Shown here in pieces: positions 8,362 to 17,925 of a stretch of 64,000 nt of DNA. A program made the translations under genes and the position numbers. The stretch's first letter is position 1; each line of letters begins with the position of its first letter. The notes under the pieces were generated by a model, which was not told the origin of the DNA, made no database searches, and saw only the letters and a program-made list of their open reading frames with translations. This stretch comes from Sphingobacteriaceae bacterium (GTDB lineage: Bacteria; Bacteroidota; Bacteroidia; B-17B0; Aurantibacillaceae), in the NCBI GenBank assembly GCA_016709575.1, contig JADJMM010000017.1, positions 1-64,000 on the forward strand, written 5' to 3'.

Positions 8362-11001
8362 ATGAAACGGATTTTTTTAGTCATATTTTTAATTTCACTT
8401 TTATCAGATTCGCTTAAGTCGCAAAACGCTGCGGCTTGTAATGCGGCTCAACCTGTATGCCAGAATCCAAATTTCCAGTTCACTTCTAGTGCTGGTAATG
8501 GTTTAACTACAGGTTTAAATATTAGTAATCCAAACACAAATCCTCAAACTGGTAATGGTAACAATCCAATGGGTCCTTCAAACTCAGGTTGTTTATTTTC
8601 GCAAGGTCCGGGTCCACAGTGGTTATTATTAACAGTATCTAGTACAGGTACATTAGGTTTTTCTTTTGGAGCTACGGCTAGTGCTAATCCTCAGGCAGGA
8701 TTTTACGATTGGGCAATGTGGCCATATACACCGAGCACTTGTTCCTCAATTTTCGGAAACACATTACCTCCTGTATCTTGTAACTGGAACGCATCAAGTA
8801 CTGGTGGAACGGGAATGGGGCCACCTCCAGCAGGAGGAAATCAAGGGAACTATCAGCCTGCATTAAATGTAACGGTTGGACAGCAATTTTTAATTTTGAT
8901 TTCAAACTACAGTGGTGTTAATACACCAGTGAGTTTTTCTAACACAGGTTCTGCAGGTTTATCTTGTAATCCATTTGTTATTCCTACAAAAACTATTTGT
9001 ATTGGTTCATCAGCAGTATTATCAGGAACTACTACTTTAACTAATGCATCTGCAACCATTACACCTGGAGGAAATGTTTCAATAGGAAGTGCTATCAACT
9101 TCACAATGAGCCCTGCTACTACAACTTCTTATACTATTACATTAACAGGAACAGATCCTAATACTAGCTCTGTTGCCACTTCAACTACAGTAACAAGTAT
9201 TACAGTTTTAAATCCAACAGTTGCTATTAACTCAGCATCTACTGTTTGTGAAGGAAGTTCAGTTAATCTTACTTCAAGCGCAACTGGAACCGGAGTTACT
9301 TACAGTTGGAATGGACCTGCTGGATATACTTCAGCAACTCAAAATCCGGTAATGACAGGTTTGTTACCTCCATCAAGCGGTATTTACACAGTTCAAGCCT
9401 CAGTTCCAACCGGAACTTTAATTTGTACTACTACTAATACTACTGATGTTACAGTTATTCCTGTATCACAAGTTACAGTTGCTCCTTCAGTGATTAGTAT
9501 TTGTCAGGATTTACCTTTCGGATTATCGGCCAATGCAGCTAATGCTACTGGTTATTTATGGAATGGTCCAATGGCCTTTACTTCAACAGGTCAAAATCCT
9601 TCGTTTACTAGTGGGATGACAACTATGACAGGTATTTATACTGTTACGGCATTCTTTACCGCAAACAATGTGGTTTGTTCAACAACTAATACTGTTGATG
9701 TAACCATTAAGCCTAAAGTAACTTTTACTCTAGCACCTTTACCAAACATTTGTGATAATACTACTTTAGTAATTCCTGGTCCTTTTGGTGCTACTTCTTA
9801 TACATGGACTGGTCCAGGTGGTTATTCTTCAAACACACAAAACTTAAATATTCCGAATGTGAATACAAACCAATCGGGTCTTTATGTTTTAGTAACTGAT
9901 GTAAATGGTTGTTTAACATCAGATAGTATTTCTGTTACCGTATTATCACCTATAACATTTTCTGTTGTTCCGGGCGACAAAACTATTTGTCGCGGAGATA
10001 CTGTTAGTGTAAATACTCAGGTTATAGGAGGTAGTGGAGTTTATAATATTGTTTGGTCACCGGGAGCAGGTTTAATGCCACCTTTCGGAACACATGCAGT
10101 TGCTTCACCATCTAATTCAACTTTCTATACTATTACTGCAAATGATGTGGCTTGTCCCACTCAATTTATCAGTACTAACTTTATTGTATTTGTAAATCAA
10201 TTACCACAGCCAAATATTAATGCTACAAGAATTGATGGTTGTGTTCCTTTATGTATTGATATGCAAATTAATTCTTCTCCACAAGCTGTTAGCGTAGGTT
10301 GGAATTTCGGAGGCAATCTTACAGCTTCAGGTGAGAATATTAACTTCTGTTTTAAAAATGCAGGTACGTATTCAATTAATACTACAATTACAGATGTTAA
10401 CGGATGTAAATCAACTAACGTTGCTCCATTTGTTATAACAGCATTTCCTCGTCCGGGACCAGACTTTAGTTGGGATCCGAATGAAGTTAGCTTTATCGAT
10501 AATTTCGTGAATTTCTATAGTACATCAGCTAGTGGTTCTATAGTATCACAATATTGGGATTTCGGGGATATGGTAAATAACCCGGGCACTAACTCTTCAA
10601 CAATTAAAAACCCTAGTCATGAGTACAGTGAAATAGGAAACTATCCTGTTACCATTGTTCAAACTAACGCTTGGGGTTGTACTGATACTTTGATTAAAGT
10701 ATTGAATGTTATTGAAGACTTCACAATGTATATTCCAAATGCTTTCTCGCCAAATGGAGATGGTATAAACGATATTTTCCAACCAAAAGGTATGGGTTGG
10801 AAGCCTGATCAATATGAGTTTTTAATTTACGACCGTTGGGGCACATTAATATTTAAAACAAACGATTACACTAAGGGATGGGATGGAACCATAAGAGGTA
10901 CTTTACTTCCAACTGATGTGTATGTTTACAAGGTTAAGGCTACAAGCAGCGCCCATTCGTCCCGCAAAGAGTTTGCAGGGCACGTAACGCTGATGAAATA
11001 A
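8362..11001 (+). CDS. T9SS cargo: Ig/PKD-like surface protein with type B (CHU_C) sorting domain
   Basis: 879 aa with a signal peptide (cleavage near SLKSQNAA). The N-terminal 200 residues form a Gly/Asn/Pro-rich domain, followed by several Ig-like/PKD-like repeats of about 85 residues (phrases such as YSWNGPAGYTSATQNP repeat), a PKD domain with YWDFGD, and a C-terminal gliding-associated domain: YIPNAFSPNGDGINDIF, FLIYDRWGTLIF, GWDG...TDVYVYKV, ending VTLMK. The type B domain directs export through T9SS and attachment to the cell surface. It is likely an adhesin or surface-layer component; the ligand is unknown. Confidence 0.9.
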   Translation: MKRIFLVIFLISLLSDSLKSQNAAACNAAQPVCQNPNFQFTSSAGNGLTTGLNISNPNTNPQTGNGNNPMGPSNSGCLFSQGPGPQWLLLTVSSTGTLGFSFGATASANPQAGFYDWAMWPYTPSTCSSIFGNTLPPVSCNWNASSTGGTGMGPPPAGGNQGNYQPALNVTVGQQFLILISNYSGVNTPVSFSNTGSAGLSCNPFVIPTKTICIGSSAVLSGTTTLTNASATITPGGNVSIGSAINFTMSPATTTSYTITLTGTDPNTSSVATSTTVTSITVLNPTVAINSASTVCEGSSVNLTSSATGTGVTYSWNGPAGYTSATQNPVMTGLLPPSSGIYTVQASVPTGTLICTTTNTTDVTVIPVSQVTVAPSVISICQDLPFGLSANAANATGYLWNGPMAFTSTGQNPSFTSGMTTMTGIYTVTAFFTANNVVCSTTNTVDVTIKPKVTFTLAPLPNICDNTTLVIPGPFGATSYTWTGPGGYSSNTQNLNIPNVNTNQSGLYVLVTDVNGCLTSDSISVTVLSPITFSVVPGDKTICRGDTVSVNTQVIGGSGVYNIVWSPGAGLMPPFGTHAVASPSNSTFYTITANDVACPTQFISTNFIVFVNQLPQPNINATRIDGCVPLCIDMQINSSPQAVSVGWNFGGNLTASGENINFCFKNAGTYSINTTITDVNGCKSTNVAPFVITAFPRPGPDFSWDPNEVSFIDNFVNFYSTSASGSIVSQYWDFGDMVNNPGTNSSTIKNPSHEYSEIGNYPVTIVQTNAWGCTDTLIKVLNVIEDFTMYIPNAFSPNGDGINDIFQPKGMGWKPDQYEFLIYDRWGTLIFKTNDYTKGWDGTIRGTLLPTDVYVYKVKATSSAHSSRKEFAGHVTLMK

Positions 11002-11024
11002 GCTTAAAGTTTAAAATTATTTAT

Positions 11025-11056
11025 AAATCCTCCGACATTGCGTTGGGGGATTTTTT
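11025..11056 (+). terminator. Terminator after the 8.4-11.0 kb T9SS gene
   Basis: Imperfect stem AAATCCTCCGAC / GTTGGGGGATTT (two G-U/mismatch positions) with a four-base loop, followed by T6. It lies 23 bp after the stop codon. Confidence 0.65.
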
Positions 11057-11092
11057 ATTTTCACCAATTGATATTAATGGAGATTTAAGAGA

Positions 11093-11887
11093 ATGAAACA
11101 GTACCACGATTTAATGACCCATGTTTTAGAACATGGAGTAAAAAAGGAAGACCGCACCGGCACAGGAACCATCAGTGTTTTTGGCTATCAAATGCGTATG
11201 GATTTAGCAGAGGGATTCCCTCTTCTAACAACAAAAAAAGTACATACAAAATCTATTATACACGAATTGCTTTGGTTTTTAAAGGGCGATACAAATATTA
11301 AATATCTAAAGGATAATGGTGTTAGTATTTGGGACGAATGGGCTGATGAAAACGGAAACCTTGGTCCGGTTTATGGGCACCAATGGCGTAGTTGGCCAAC
11401 TGCAAAAGGTGAAACTATAGATCAGATTACAAAAGTGGTGGAGATGATTAAGAAAACGCCGGATTCCCGCCGATTAATTGTTAGTGCTTGGAATGTAGCT
11501 GATATTGATAATATGAAATTACCGCCTTGTCACGCCTTCTTTCAATTTTATGTAGCTAATGGAAAACTATCTTGTCAGCTTTACCAACGCAGTGCCGATA
11601 TTTTTTTAGGCGTACCTTTTAATATTGCTTCTTATGCTTTGTTAACTATGATGGTGGCACAGGTTTGTGGTTTAAAGCCAGGTGAGTTTGTACACACTTT
11701 AGGAGATGCGCATTTATATACAAATCATTTAGAGCAAGCTAAATTGCAATTAAGCAGGGATATCAGACCATTACCAACTCTAAAAATAAACCCTGATGTA
11801 AAATCGGTATTTGACTTTAAGTTTGAAGATTTTACTATTGAAAATTATAATCCGCATCCGCATATCAAGGCTGCAGTAGCAGTTTGA
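11093..11887 (+). CDS. thyA: Thymidylate synthase
   Basis: 264 aa, the same size as E. coli ThyA. It methylates dUMP to dTMP using methylene-tetrahydrofolate. The sequence shows EDRTGTGTISVFGYQMR, ELLWFLKGDTN, the catalytic Cys in LPPCHAFFQFYV, and the dUMP-binding RSADIFLGVPFNIASYALL. Complete and uninterrupted. It is separated from frr by 35 bp that contain a possible -7 promoter box, so the two may be transcribed separately. No dihydrofolate reductase gene follows in this window. Confidence 0.97.
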   Translation: MKQYHDLMTHVLEHGVKKEDRTGTGTISVFGYQMRMDLAEGFPLLTTKKVHTKSIIHELLWFLKGDTNIKYLKDNGVSIWDEWADENGNLGPVYGHQWRSWPTAKGETIDQITKVVEMIKKTPDSRRLIVSAWNVADIDNMKLPPCHAFFQFYVANGKLSCQLYQRSADIFLGVPFNIASYALLTMMVAQVCGLKPGEFVHTLGDAHLYTNHLEQAKLQLSRDIRPLPTLKINPDVKSVFDFKFEDFTIENYNPHPHIKAAVAV

Positions 11888-11896
11888 AGAATTAAT

Positions 11897-11904
11897 TATA
11901 TTTG
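11897..11904 (+). promoter_or_regulatory. Possible Bacteroidota -7 box upstream of frr
   Basis: TATATTTG fits the TAnnTTTG consensus of Bacteroidota primary sigma promoters and lies 18 bp before the frr ATG. I see no convincing -33 TTTG at the usual 19-21 bp spacing, so this is tentative. Confidence 0.4.
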
Positions 11905-11922
11905 CATTAAGAAAATAAGACT

Positions 11923-12483
11923 ATGAACGACGTAAAATCAGTATTGGACCACTCAAAAGCGGCAATGGAAAAAGCCTTGAGTCACTTAGAGGTTCAACTT
12001 ACAAAAATCCGTGCTGGAAAAGCAAACCCGGCAATATTTGAAAGTGTAATGGTAGACTATTACGGAAGTATGGTGCCTATCTCTCAAACTGCAAGTGTAA
12101 ATACACAAGATTCAAGAACCATTATTATACAACCTTGGGAAAAAGCTTTATTAACTCCTATCGAGAAAGCTATTCAAGCTGCTAACATGGGATTAAATCC
12201 ACAGAATGATGGTGTTATTATCCGTATTACAATTCCACCGTTAACGGAAGACCGTCGTAAGGAATTAGTAAAAACGGCTAAAGCTGAAGCTGAAGAAGCA
12301 AAAGTAGGAATTCGTAATTCACGTAAGGAAGCGATGGAATTTGTAAAAGGTCTATTGAAAAAAGGTTTACCTGAAGATGAAGCAAAAGATGCTGAAACGA
12401 AAATTCAAGCTTTAACCGATCAATACGTTCAGAAAACAGATAAGCATTTCGAACAAAAAGAAAAGGAAATTATTACGGTGTAA
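11923..12483 (+). CDS. frr: Ribosome recycling factor
   Basis: 186 aa, the standard size. RRF, with EF-G, splits post-termination ribosomes. Recognisable parts: the N-terminal helix with LTKIRAGKANPAIFESVMVDYYGS, domain II (QTASVNTQDSRTIIIQPWEKALLTPIEKAI, NDGVIIRITIPPLTEDRRKELVK), and the C-terminal helix with VGIRNSRKEA. Complete and undisturbed, followed by a strong terminator shared with the convergent T9SS gene. Confidence 0.97.
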   Translation: MNDVKSVLDHSKAAMEKALSHLEVQLTKIRAGKANPAIFESVMVDYYGSMVPISQTASVNTQDSRTIIIQPWEKALLTPIEKAIQAANMGLNPQNDGVIIRITIPPLTEDRRKELVKTAKAEAEEAKVGIRNSRKEAMEFVKGLLKKGLPEDEAKDAETKIQALTDQYVQKTDKHFEQKEKEIITV

Positions 12484-12502
12484 TAAAAAATGTAGAAAAT
12501 TA

Positions 12503-12529
12503 AAAAGCCCCGATAATCGGGGCTTTTTT
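12503..12529. terminator. Bidirectional terminator between frr and a T9SS gene
   Basis: AAAAGCCCCGAT / ATCGGGGCTTTTT hairpin with a minimal loop and T/A tracts on both sides. It serves frr (plus) and the convergent gene ending at 12548 (minus). Confidence 0.88.
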
Positions 12530-12547
12530 ATGCTTCTATTTTAAAGT

Positions 12548-15500
12548 CTACCTAAACAAACTCACAGTTCCTTTATATTCATAATCTTTCATGTCTTTGC
12601 CTTTTGCTTTTATGATGTAGAAATAAGTTCCGGCTGGCACATCTTTATTGCTAAAGTTTTTTCCATCCCATTCAATATTTCCTTTTTCAGATGTTACATC
12701 ATACATTTTCACACCCCATCTGTCGTAAATCAAACAAGTAATTTCAGTTAGATTAGTGGTTTGTAAAAAGAATACATCATTAACACCATCTCCATTCGGC
12801 GTAAATACGTTTGGAATAGTTAACATCGAAGGCAGTTCTACTTCGATAACTACACTGGCTGTTCCAATACATGCATTAGGTGGCATTCCCGGACCCGGAG
12901 GCGCGCCAGTTGTTTGCGACATTACCAATAATACTGTATATGATCCGGCAGATTGATAAATGGTACTTCCGTTTGGTGGTCCGGTTAACGAATAAGATGA
13001 TGAGGTGCCCGTATAGGTATTTGAAATTCCATTACCATAATTCCATGTTGTAGTAACTGTTCCCGTACTTGTATTACCAAGTGGTGTTGTATTTGTAAAA
13101 TCTACACTAAGTGGTGCAAATCCTGTATAAGGATTAGCAGTTAATCCAACACTTAAAGTTCCAGGGACAACAAAAACTGAATTAGTGGCAACACATCCAT
13201 TTACTGTATTTAAAATGGTAACCTGATATAATCCCGGTGCATTAGCAGTTGTACTATAACAGCCGACACCACCCGGACAACTCAATCCGGCTAAAGGCGG
13301 ACCGGTCCAATTGTAAGAATAAGTTCCCGCTGCTGCGGTAGAGCCTGTATGACCTGCAGTGAGTGTAGTTGTAATGGCACCACAATTAATCATTGCATCA
13401 GCTAATGCAAAAGTAGCAGGAGGTGTTACGTTTAATTGAACTGTTGTGCTAGCCACATTTGTACAACCGTTAATCGCATTTTGATAAGTCATTGTATAAG
13501 GCCCAGGGATACACATTAAAGCACCCAATGTAGTAGCAGTTTGTGTTGGAGGTGGTGATGTAAATGTATACGTAATAGGCGTTGTGTTCGAAGGCGCAGT
13601 GTTGTTAGGTGAGAACGCAACACAAGGATTCGCACATGTAATAGCAGTTGGTGTGAACACAACAGTATATGGTGCCACTGTTATATCTTTATAGAACCTC
13701 ACTAATTTTCGTCCGACACAACCGTTCGCAGGATTCATCGCTAATACAGTGTAGTTTGTTGATGAAGGCATAGTAGCTGTTACGTTAACCATCGAAACAG
13801 TTGCTGTTTGATTACTTTGAATTAAATTCGGTGGAACTGTCCAACTGTAATTGCTTGCAGGATACATTGGATTTGTAATTCCGGTAACTACAACACTTGG
13901 TGTAAAACAGTTGATAGTGTAGCTATCAGGAGCAAGACTACTTAATGTTGCAGTAGAAGTTGGCGCAGGTTTTAAAGTATCTATACTAATAGTTATAGTT
14001 TGAGAAACCGTACAACCAAACCCATCTGTTACTGAAGCAACATACTGACCTGGGGCATTAGCGCCTGTTGTTCCACAAACCGTATAACCACCTGTTGGAG
14101 GGAATGTACTTACACTTGTTGTTAAGTTGGTCCATGTATAAGTTGTTGGTCCAACAATAACACTTGAGTTAATGTTTAAAGGTAAACATGGTTTTGTACA
14201 ATTAATTTGGAACCCACCTAATACAGAAGTAACGGTAAGCGTTGGAATAGTTGAGTTAGAAGTAACAGCAACTGTTTGTGTGGTTGTACAGCCTGTTACC
14301 ATATTGGTAAAGGTCATTGCATAAGTACCGGGTGTTCCTGCACATAATACAACTGTTCCGCCTGAAGGACCAACTAATGGCACCCCTGCGGCATCATACC
14401 AAGTACCAAAAATATTAGTAGTGGAAGTTGTTGTTGCTGTAAATTGTTTACATGCCTGATTACATCCTATGGATTGTGTAAGTACAGGAGTAATTGTAAA
14501 TGAAGGTGCTGTCAGATCTTGTGTTACAGTTATCGTTTGTGTAATTGGGCAAGACCCAGCAGTTAAATCTTGTCCGGTTACTGTGTAAACACCAGCGGAA
14601 GTTGCTGTAAATGTACTCCCTGTTAAATTTCCGGGCATCCATGTATAAGTGATGTTAGATAAAGTTGAAGTATTAACTGTATTAAACGTTGCTGATGGAT
14701 TAGAACATGTAATAGATCCTGTTCCGTTTACAGAGAATGAAGCGATAGCAGGCGATGAAACTGTAAATGTTGTATTAGCAGAACAACCATTTGCGTCAAC
14801 TATTGTAACAGTGTTTGTTCCTACTGTTAAACCTGAAGCAATAGATCCGTTTCCGGTTGGTGTTACAGTTCCCGGGGTTGGTGACCATGAAACAGTGAAT
14901 CCACTGGCAGTTGCGCCACCACCCACAATTGCAGTTGAGGTTCCAGGAGGGTTTAAACAAGAAGGTTGATTTGTATTAAGATTAATTGTAATAGTAGGTA
15001 AAGCAGAAATAGAAACGGTGGTTGTAACCTGACCACAAGCTGCATCTTTTACAGTTACAGTATAAACTCCTGGTAAACCGCTTACAGTTTGTGTTGTTGC
15101 ACCTGTCGGCGTCCACGAATAAGTATAAGGTCCTGTTCCACCAACAGGAGTTGCCGTTGCTGTACCAGTTGTACAAGATGAAGTAGAGGCGGCAGTTAAA
15201 CTCATAGTACCCGGAGAAAAAGTACAAGTGTTACAAGTGGTTTGATAATACAATGCAGAAGCTACTATATTATAGCAGTCACCTGAATTTTGCGCTCCAA
15301 ATTGTGTTGTTGTTTGTCCTGCTGTTACCGGTGCAGCAGTTGCTTGTACAACATTCCACCAAGTATTACTTACAGCAGGAAATGTATAGTTTGGTGTGGC
15401 GCTGTTAAAACGCATTGGTGAATTATTAATACCCTGCATGTCGGCCACAATCATAAATCCATCTGCAAAAGTTGAATTAGCACAAGCTGATGGGATAGAA

Positions 15501-15882
15501 AAAATATTGGTTACTGTGCCCGGCGCTGCAATGTGAGCGCCTCGCCATATAAAAAGGCTTTTAATATTGTATTACATCCAGTAGGTAATCCTGAAATACT
15601 AATTGCAGCGGGTTGTGTAACGCCTGCAATCGGACCACGTTTACCAAGCTTTACGCTTCCGTAAACATAATTTAATCCACAAGCCGAAACAGAATAACTT
15701 GTAACATTCGATTGATTTCCATCCATAATAACTACAGGAGAACCCTTTGGTGTTGGACAATCTGTACAAGGTGTACCTAACACATGATTAGGACTTGTTT
15801 GTGCTACACTATAATTGTAAGTGCAACATAAAATCAAAAACAGAAATAGTGATTTTGCGGGTGATGATTTAAATAGCTTCAT
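12548..15882 (-). CDS. T9SS cargo: large repeat surface protein with type B (CHU_C) sorting domain (one frameshift)
   Basis: Merged product about 1111 aa. The N-terminal piece (15882-15511) has a signal peptide (CCTYNYSVAQT) and DCPTPKGSPVVIMDG. One base is missing in the five-A run at 15551-15555; with six the protein reads AFFIWRGAHIAAPG and continues into the 968-codon frame ending at 12548. The body has SprB/Ig-like repeats with paired Cys (for example GTGPYTYSWTPTGATTQTVSG, GVYTVTVKDAACG) and a PKD-like segment. The C-terminus is a gliding-associated domain: TIPNVFTPNGDGVNDVF, CLIYDRWGVKMYD, VPAGTYFYIIKAKG, ending GTVSLFR. Predicted surface adhesin. Confidence 0.88.
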
Positions 15883-16025
15883 TGGGGTAATATTTAAATA
15901 TGAATGTAATAAAATTATCGGAGTTTTACTCCCGAATAAGGGTTCAGTTTAAAACATTACAATAACTATGCCATCTTTAGGATATAGGGAACAGGAGGTA
16001 GGATTTAGGGGGAGGATAGGGTGTT

Positions 16026-17123
16026 TTATTCCTTAATTATTTTATGATTTTCTACCCGGTCGGTAAATACAAGTTGAACAAAATAAACACCTGTTGCTAA
16101 ACTATCAATCCAGAAGTAATAACCATAAGGTTTTTCAGTAGGGACTAAATTATCAAGTCGTTTTCCTAAACAATCAATTATTTTTATTTCGACTAATTTA
16201 TCCTTCTCATTACTTTCTATATTAAGATAACCATGAACGATTGGCGAAGGAAAAACATAAGTGCTAGTCACATTTTTTCCGATGCCTTTTATTAAAACCG
16301 TTTTTTCAACTTCATCTTCGTAACACATGTCTCTAAGATGTAAGGCTACATGGTAAATACTATCGCGCTCTTGTGGTTGATAATGATGTTTAACTTTCCA
16401 GCCATCTGTTCCGAAAATATCTAATGTTGTTCCATCTCCAAAATCCCATTCCCAATCGCAATAACTACTATATGTACTATCATTAAGCGAATTAAATCTA
16501 ACAGTATCCACGTCATAAACAATATTAAAGTCGCCGTTCAATTGATCAATAATAGGAAAAACAACTTGAGTTGATGTGTCGCTTTGAATACCATTAGTTG
16601 CAATAAGTGTTACAGTATAAAAGGTGGACGCGGAATAAGTATGAGGAGGTGAAGTTAATGTAGAAGTCGGTGTCCCATCGCCAAAATCCCATAAGTACGA
16701 ATTTGTGCAACAACTTAAATTTGTAAATCTTGAATGACATCTTTGAAAACTAAAATTAGCTACAGGAATACTGTCGATAATTATAGTACGTATGGCGTCA
16801 TCTGAGTGAGAATGCGTAGTAGTCACGTAATTAATCGCGCTTAATTGTACAGTGTAACTTGTTTTAACTGGGAATTGAAAACTAATATCAGTTGCCGATG
16901 AAGTATAAATAGGAACTGAATTCCCCATTTGCCAAATAGTCCAAATGAAAATGTGATTATCTAAGTTGGCTGAGGTGTTTGTAAAATTAGCCACCCCGCC
17001 AAAACATAAATTACTGACTTCATAATTTGCAACAGGGATAAGGTGTCCGTCCTGTGCTGAGAAAGATGAAAAGGAAAGTACAAAACACATTACGGTAAAT
17101 AATATTTGTATTTTCCTTATCAT
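16026..17123 (-). CDS. T9SS cargo: PKD-domain protein with type A sorting domain
   Basis: About 365 aa when started at the ATG at 17123, which gives a good signal peptide (MIRKIQILFTVMCFVLSFSSFSAQ); an upstream ATG eight codons earlier is less likely. It carries two PKD domains, each with the YLWDFGDGTP/WEWDFGDGT signature (about residues 150-170 and 220-240). The C-terminus has a type A T9SS sorting domain (ESNEKDKLVEIKIIDCLGKR, GVYFVQLVF..., ending HKIIKE). Probably secreted or surface anchored; no catalytic domain is visible. Confidence 0.85.
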   Translation of the reverse strand: MIRKIQILFTVMCFVLSFSSFSAQDGHLIPVANYEVSNLCFGGVANFTNTSANLDNHIFIWTIWQMGNSVPIYTSSATDISFQFPVKTSYTVQLSAINYVTTTHSHSDDAIRTIIIDSIPVANFSFQRCHSRFTNLSCCTNSYLWDFGDGTPTSTLTSPPHTYSASTFYTVTLIATNGIQSDTSTQVVFPIIDQLNGDFNIVYDVDTVRFNSLNDSTYSSYCDWEWDFGDGTTLDIFGTDGWKVKHHYQPQERDSIYHVALHLRDMCYEDEVEKTVLIKGIGKNVTSTYVFPSPIVHGYLNIESNEKDKLVEIKIIDCLGKRLDNLVPTEKPYGYYFWIDSLATGVYFVQLVFTDRVENHKIIKE

Positions 17124-17204
17124 ATTTATACTACCAAATATATGCAATTTTCATGCCAATATTCTGTTTTTATAACTTAGTTTTTAGATAAAGGTTTAAA
17201 ATAA

Positions 17205-17234
17205 TATAAAGCCCGTTGAAATACGGGCTTTATA
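17205..17234 (-). terminator. Probable terminator after the metal-locus lipoprotein
   Basis: ATAAAGCCCGT / ACGGGCTTTAT stem with a six-base loop, 17 bp beyond the stop of the gene ending at 17251. The T tract on the minus side is weak (TTTATATTATTTT). Confidence 0.6.
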
Positions 17235-17250
17235 CAAGTTTCTAATATTA

Positions 17251-17898
17251 TTAGTTCACAATAATTTTAAATGTTACATCCACATCTGTATCTCCAGGGC
17301 TTGCTGTTCCATCTTTTACACCCGGTTGGTGTTTTAAAATAATATTTACCGGACTTTTCGCAGTAATACCATAAGTTCTCCAACGGCTTTGTAAACCAAT
17401 TCCTCTTTGTGGTGATCCTGCATCCAAGTCGGTATATGTAATTTTAATATTTGAGCCGGCCAAGGTTACCATATAAGGTGAACCGGAAGGGTTAGTGGAG
17501 TTAAAGAAAAACATATGATCAGCACCTTCTTCTTCTACTTCATTTGAGATGGTATCTACCGGATTTTTTGTTTCATCCAATAAAAGTATTTCAGCATAAT
17601 AAGTGGTATTAGGTGATAAAGTAAAAACCGAATCACTTTGTGTTGAGGTGGATGTTGTTCCCGGACCATAAAAAGCAGCTTGTCCACCATCTCCATCCGG
17701 ATCTTTATAAAAGTAAGTATAAACTGTACTAGTTGCTGAGTCGGTAAGCATTAATTTAAAAGTGGTAATTACTTCTTGAGTATTTGGTGTTGGTGTTGGG
17801 TTTTCTGGAGTAGGTTCGTTTTTCTTTTTTCTGCAGGATGTACCTAAAAGCATTAGCATCATTCCTAATAAAAATGTAGATTTTATAATTGTTTTCAT
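17251..17898 (-). CDS. Lipoprotein of the TonB-receptor-associated 'type 1 periplasmic fold' family
   Basis: 215 aa with a lipobox (LLGTSCRKKK) and a Pro/Thr-rich linker. The mature part contains EVITTFKLMLTD, DPDGDGGQAAF, LSPNTTYYAEILLLDE, SNEVEEEGADHMFFF and a C-terminal LKHQPGVKDG. From memory, Flavobacteriia carry small lipoproteins with this same order of motifs next to TonB-dependent receptors thought to import metals. It is 27 bp downstream of such a receptor, so one operon is likely. Function inferred from context: surface or periplasmic partner in substrate capture. Family recognition is moderate. Confidence 0.65.
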   Translation of the reverse strand: MKTIIKSTFLLGMMLMLLGTSCRKKKNEPTPENPTPTPNTQEVITTFKLMLTDSATSTVYTYFYKDPDGDGGQAAFYGPGTTSTSTQSDSVFTLSPNTTYYAEILLLDETKNPVDTISNEVEEEGADHMFFFNSTNPSGSPYMVTLAGSNIKITYTDLDAGSPQRGIGLQSRWRTYGITAKSPVNIILKHQPGVKDGTASPGDTDVDVTFKIIVN

Positions 17899-17925
17899 TT
17901 TTTAGTTTTTAATTTGATTAATAAT

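Noticed and set aside
12756..14969. Plus-strand ORFs inside the 12.5-15.9 kb T9SS gene
   Set aside because: They are shadows of a low-complexity Thr/Ser/Pro-rich gene on the minus strand.
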